A DNA stretch of 64,000 nucleotides from Candidatus Symbiopectobacterium sp. NZEC151 (GTDB lineage Bacteria > Pseudomonadota > Gammaproteobacteria > Enterobacterales > Enterobacteriaceae), in assembly GCF_025962655.1 (NCBI RefSeq), contig NZ_JAGFPE010000002.1:310001-374000 (forward strand). Reading direction: 5' to 3'. The notes beneath the pieces are model-generated. The model was not told the DNA's origin. It did not search any database and worked only from the letters and a program-made list of their open reading frames with translations. A program made the translations under genes and the position numbers. The number at the start of each line of letters is the position of its first letter. Positions within the stretch are counted from its first letter, which is position 1. Of this stretch, positions 62,727-64,000 are shown in pieces.

Positions 62727-64000
62727 ATGAGTACAGCGTCAACAGGTAGCGATGCCCCCTTTGGCACGCTATTGGGATATGCGCCCGGCGGCGTAGCCAT
62801 TTATTCTTCGAATTACAGCACGTTACCCCCAGAACACGATCACCGTGATGCCAGTTTCCGCAGCTATATTGGCAATGAATATATGGGGCATAAATGGCAG
62901 TGCGTTGAGTTTGCCCGCCGTTTTTTGTTCCTGAACTATGGCTCCGTCTTTACTGATGTCGGGATGGCCTATGAAATCTTCTCCTTACGCTTCCTGCGCC
63001 AAGTCGTTAACGACAATCTGCTGCCACTTCAAGCCTTCGCCAACGGCTCCCCGCGTCCTCCTGTCGCCGGGGCCTTGTTGATCTGGCAGAAAGGCGGTGA
63101 GTTCAAACACACGGGCCACGTCGCCGTGATTACCCAACTGCTGGGTAATAAGGTCAGGATTGCCGAACAGAACGTTCACCACACACCGCTGCCCCCCGGT
63201 CAGCAGTGGACACGAGAATTAACGCTGGAAGTCAGTGAAGGCCACTACACCCTCAAAGATACCTTCAGCGACACCACCATCCTGGGTTGGATGATCCAGA
63301 CCAGCAACACGGAGCACAGCCTGCCGCAGCCGACCATTCCCCCGGCAGCATTGGTGCTTGGTAGCGCGCGGCTCGAAAATAAAGGGCAGTTCGACGGCAA
63401 ATGGCTCAATGAAGCCGATCCGTTGCAGAATGCCTATGCGCAGGCCAACGGCCACCGCATTAATGCCGATCCCTGCCGTTACTTCACCATGACGGAACGC
63501 GCCGAGCAGGAACTGATCAAGGCCACTAATGAACTGCATTTGATGTATCTACATGCAACGGATAAGGTCCTGAAAGATGACGATCTGTTGGCACTGTTTG
63601 ATATCCCCAGGATCTTGTGGCCACGTCTGCGGCTTTCCTGGCAACGCCGGCGTCACCATATGATCACCGGGCGGCTGGATTTTTGTATGGATGAGCGTGG
63701 CCTGAAAGTCTATGAATACAATGCAGATTCCGCATCATGCCACACAGAAGGTGGACTGATTCTTGAGCAGTGGATGAAGCAGGGCAATATCACCGACGGC
63801 TACAACCCCTCGGAAGCGTTGCTTGACGAATTGGCGGGTGCCTGGCAGCACAGCCACGCCGCCCCCTTCGTTCACATCATGCAGGACAAAGATGTGGAAG
63901 AAAGTTATCACGCGCAGTTTATGCAACGCGCACTGACACAGGCGGGCTTTGACAGCAAAATCCTCTACGGACTGGATGAATTGGGCTGGGATAGTGCCGG
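62727..64000 (+). CDS. gspS: Bifunctional glutathionylspermidine synthetase/amidase, 3'-truncated
   Basis: The enzyme joins glutathione to spermidine with ATP and also hydrolyses the product. The visible 424 residues match the E. coli enzyme (about 619) very closely. The N-terminal CHAP amidase domain has its nucleophile Cys59 (WQCVEFARR) and His in HTGHVAVITQ. The start of the ATP-grasp-like synthetase domain follows (ATNELHLMYLHATDKVLKDD, YEYNADSASCHTEGG). The rest lies beyond the window. Confidence 0.96.
   Translation, partial: MSTASTGSDAPFGTLLGYAPGGVAIYSSNYSTLPPEHDHRDASFRSYIGNEYMGHKWQCVEFARRFLFLNYGSVFTDVGMAYEIFSLRFLRQVVNDNLLPLQAFANGSPRPPVAGALLIWQKGGEFKHTGHVAVITQLLGNKVRIAEQNVHHTPLPPGQQWTRELTLEVSEGHYTLKDTFSDTTILGWMIQTSNTEHSLPQPTIPPAALVLGSARLENKGQFDGKWLNEADPLQNAYAQANGHRINADPCRYFTMTERAEQELIKATNELHLMYLHATDKVLKDDDLLALFDIPRILWPRLRLSWQRRRHHMITGRLDFCMDERGLKVYEYNADSASCHTEGGLILEQWMKQGNITDGYNPSEALLDELAGAWQHSHAAPFVHIMQDKDVEESYHAQFMQRALTQAGFDSKILYGLDELGWDSA

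Noticed and set aside
1-64000. CRISPR arrays, tRNA or rRNA genes, IS elements, integrases
   Set aside because: Looked for on both strands; no regular direct-repeat array, cloverleaf, transposase or integrase sequence was seen.

Overview
The window reads as chromosomal DNA of a Gram-negative enterobacterium (Enterobacterales; a Pectobacteriaceae- or Erwiniaceae-like plant- or insect-associated genus fits best, but I cannot name the species). The reasons are close resemblance to E. coli UxuA, YeiQ/UxuB, YjdM, DhaKLM and GspS, and a complete Inv/Mxi/Spa-type (SPI-1-type) type III secretion system (T3SS). Genes are dense, with a GC-rich backbone and one clearly AT-richer block at about 30.4-57.5 kb. 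I saw no rRNA, tRNA, CRISPR array, insertion sequence or integrase.

Layout: (1) 1-2.7 kb, the 3' part of a type I secretion ABC transporter and its HlyD-type adaptor. (2) 2.8-6.7 kb, a hexuronate module: uxuA and a uxuB/yeiQ-like gene are divergent, and a UxuR-like GntR regulator follows. TTGGTC-type sites recur in the control regions. (3) 7.0-8.2 kb, a lipoprotein alpha/beta hydrolase. (4) 8.3-11.3 kb, a SiaA-SiaB-SiaC-SiaD-like phosphatase/kinase/switch/diguanylate cyclase operon whose phosphatase carries a soluble CBS-like front end. (5) 11.4-14.5 kb, a dienelactone hydrolase, a LysR regulator, a TSUP permease and yjdM. (6) 14.8-18.7 kb, the Anbu proteasome-like operon (ATP-grasp, alpha-E, transglutaminase, Anbu). 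(7) 18.7-23.2 kb, a P1B-type ATPase operon with HMA2-like and glycine/proline-rich small membrane proteins and a good Fur box. It resembles the ferrosome (fez) gene clusters. (8) 23.3-30.4 kb, a LysE exporter and the PEP-dependent dihydroxyacetone kinase regulon (dhaM, dhaL, dhaK, an aquaglyceroporin, and divergent dhaR).

(9) 30.4-55.8 kb, the T3SS. The minus strand runs invF-invG-invE-invA-invB-invC-invI-invJ-spaO-P-Q-R-S-sicA-sipB-sipC-sipD-(unknown gene)-sipA-like-iacP. The plus strand runs prgH-I-J-K-orgA-B-C from a shared 0.68-kb control region. Every core machine part is present: secretin, inner rings, export gate, ATPase complex, needle, inner rod, tip, translocon, gatekeeper and chaperones. 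No invH-like pilotin and no effector array is visible. A membrane-anchored ToxR/CadC-type regulator closes the locus. (10) After about 1 kb of AT-rich noncoding DNA lies a 1558-residue inverse autotransporter (invasin/intimin family), a plausible adhesin partner for contact-dependent secretion. (11) The right edge holds a small membrane protein gene and the 5' part of gspS (glutathionylspermidine synthetase/amidase).

The most promising less-described system is the Fur-box-linked P1B-ATPase cassette at 18.7-23.2 kb. The Sia-like switch, the unknown gene inside the translocon operon and the ToxR-like T3SS regulator also deserve attention.
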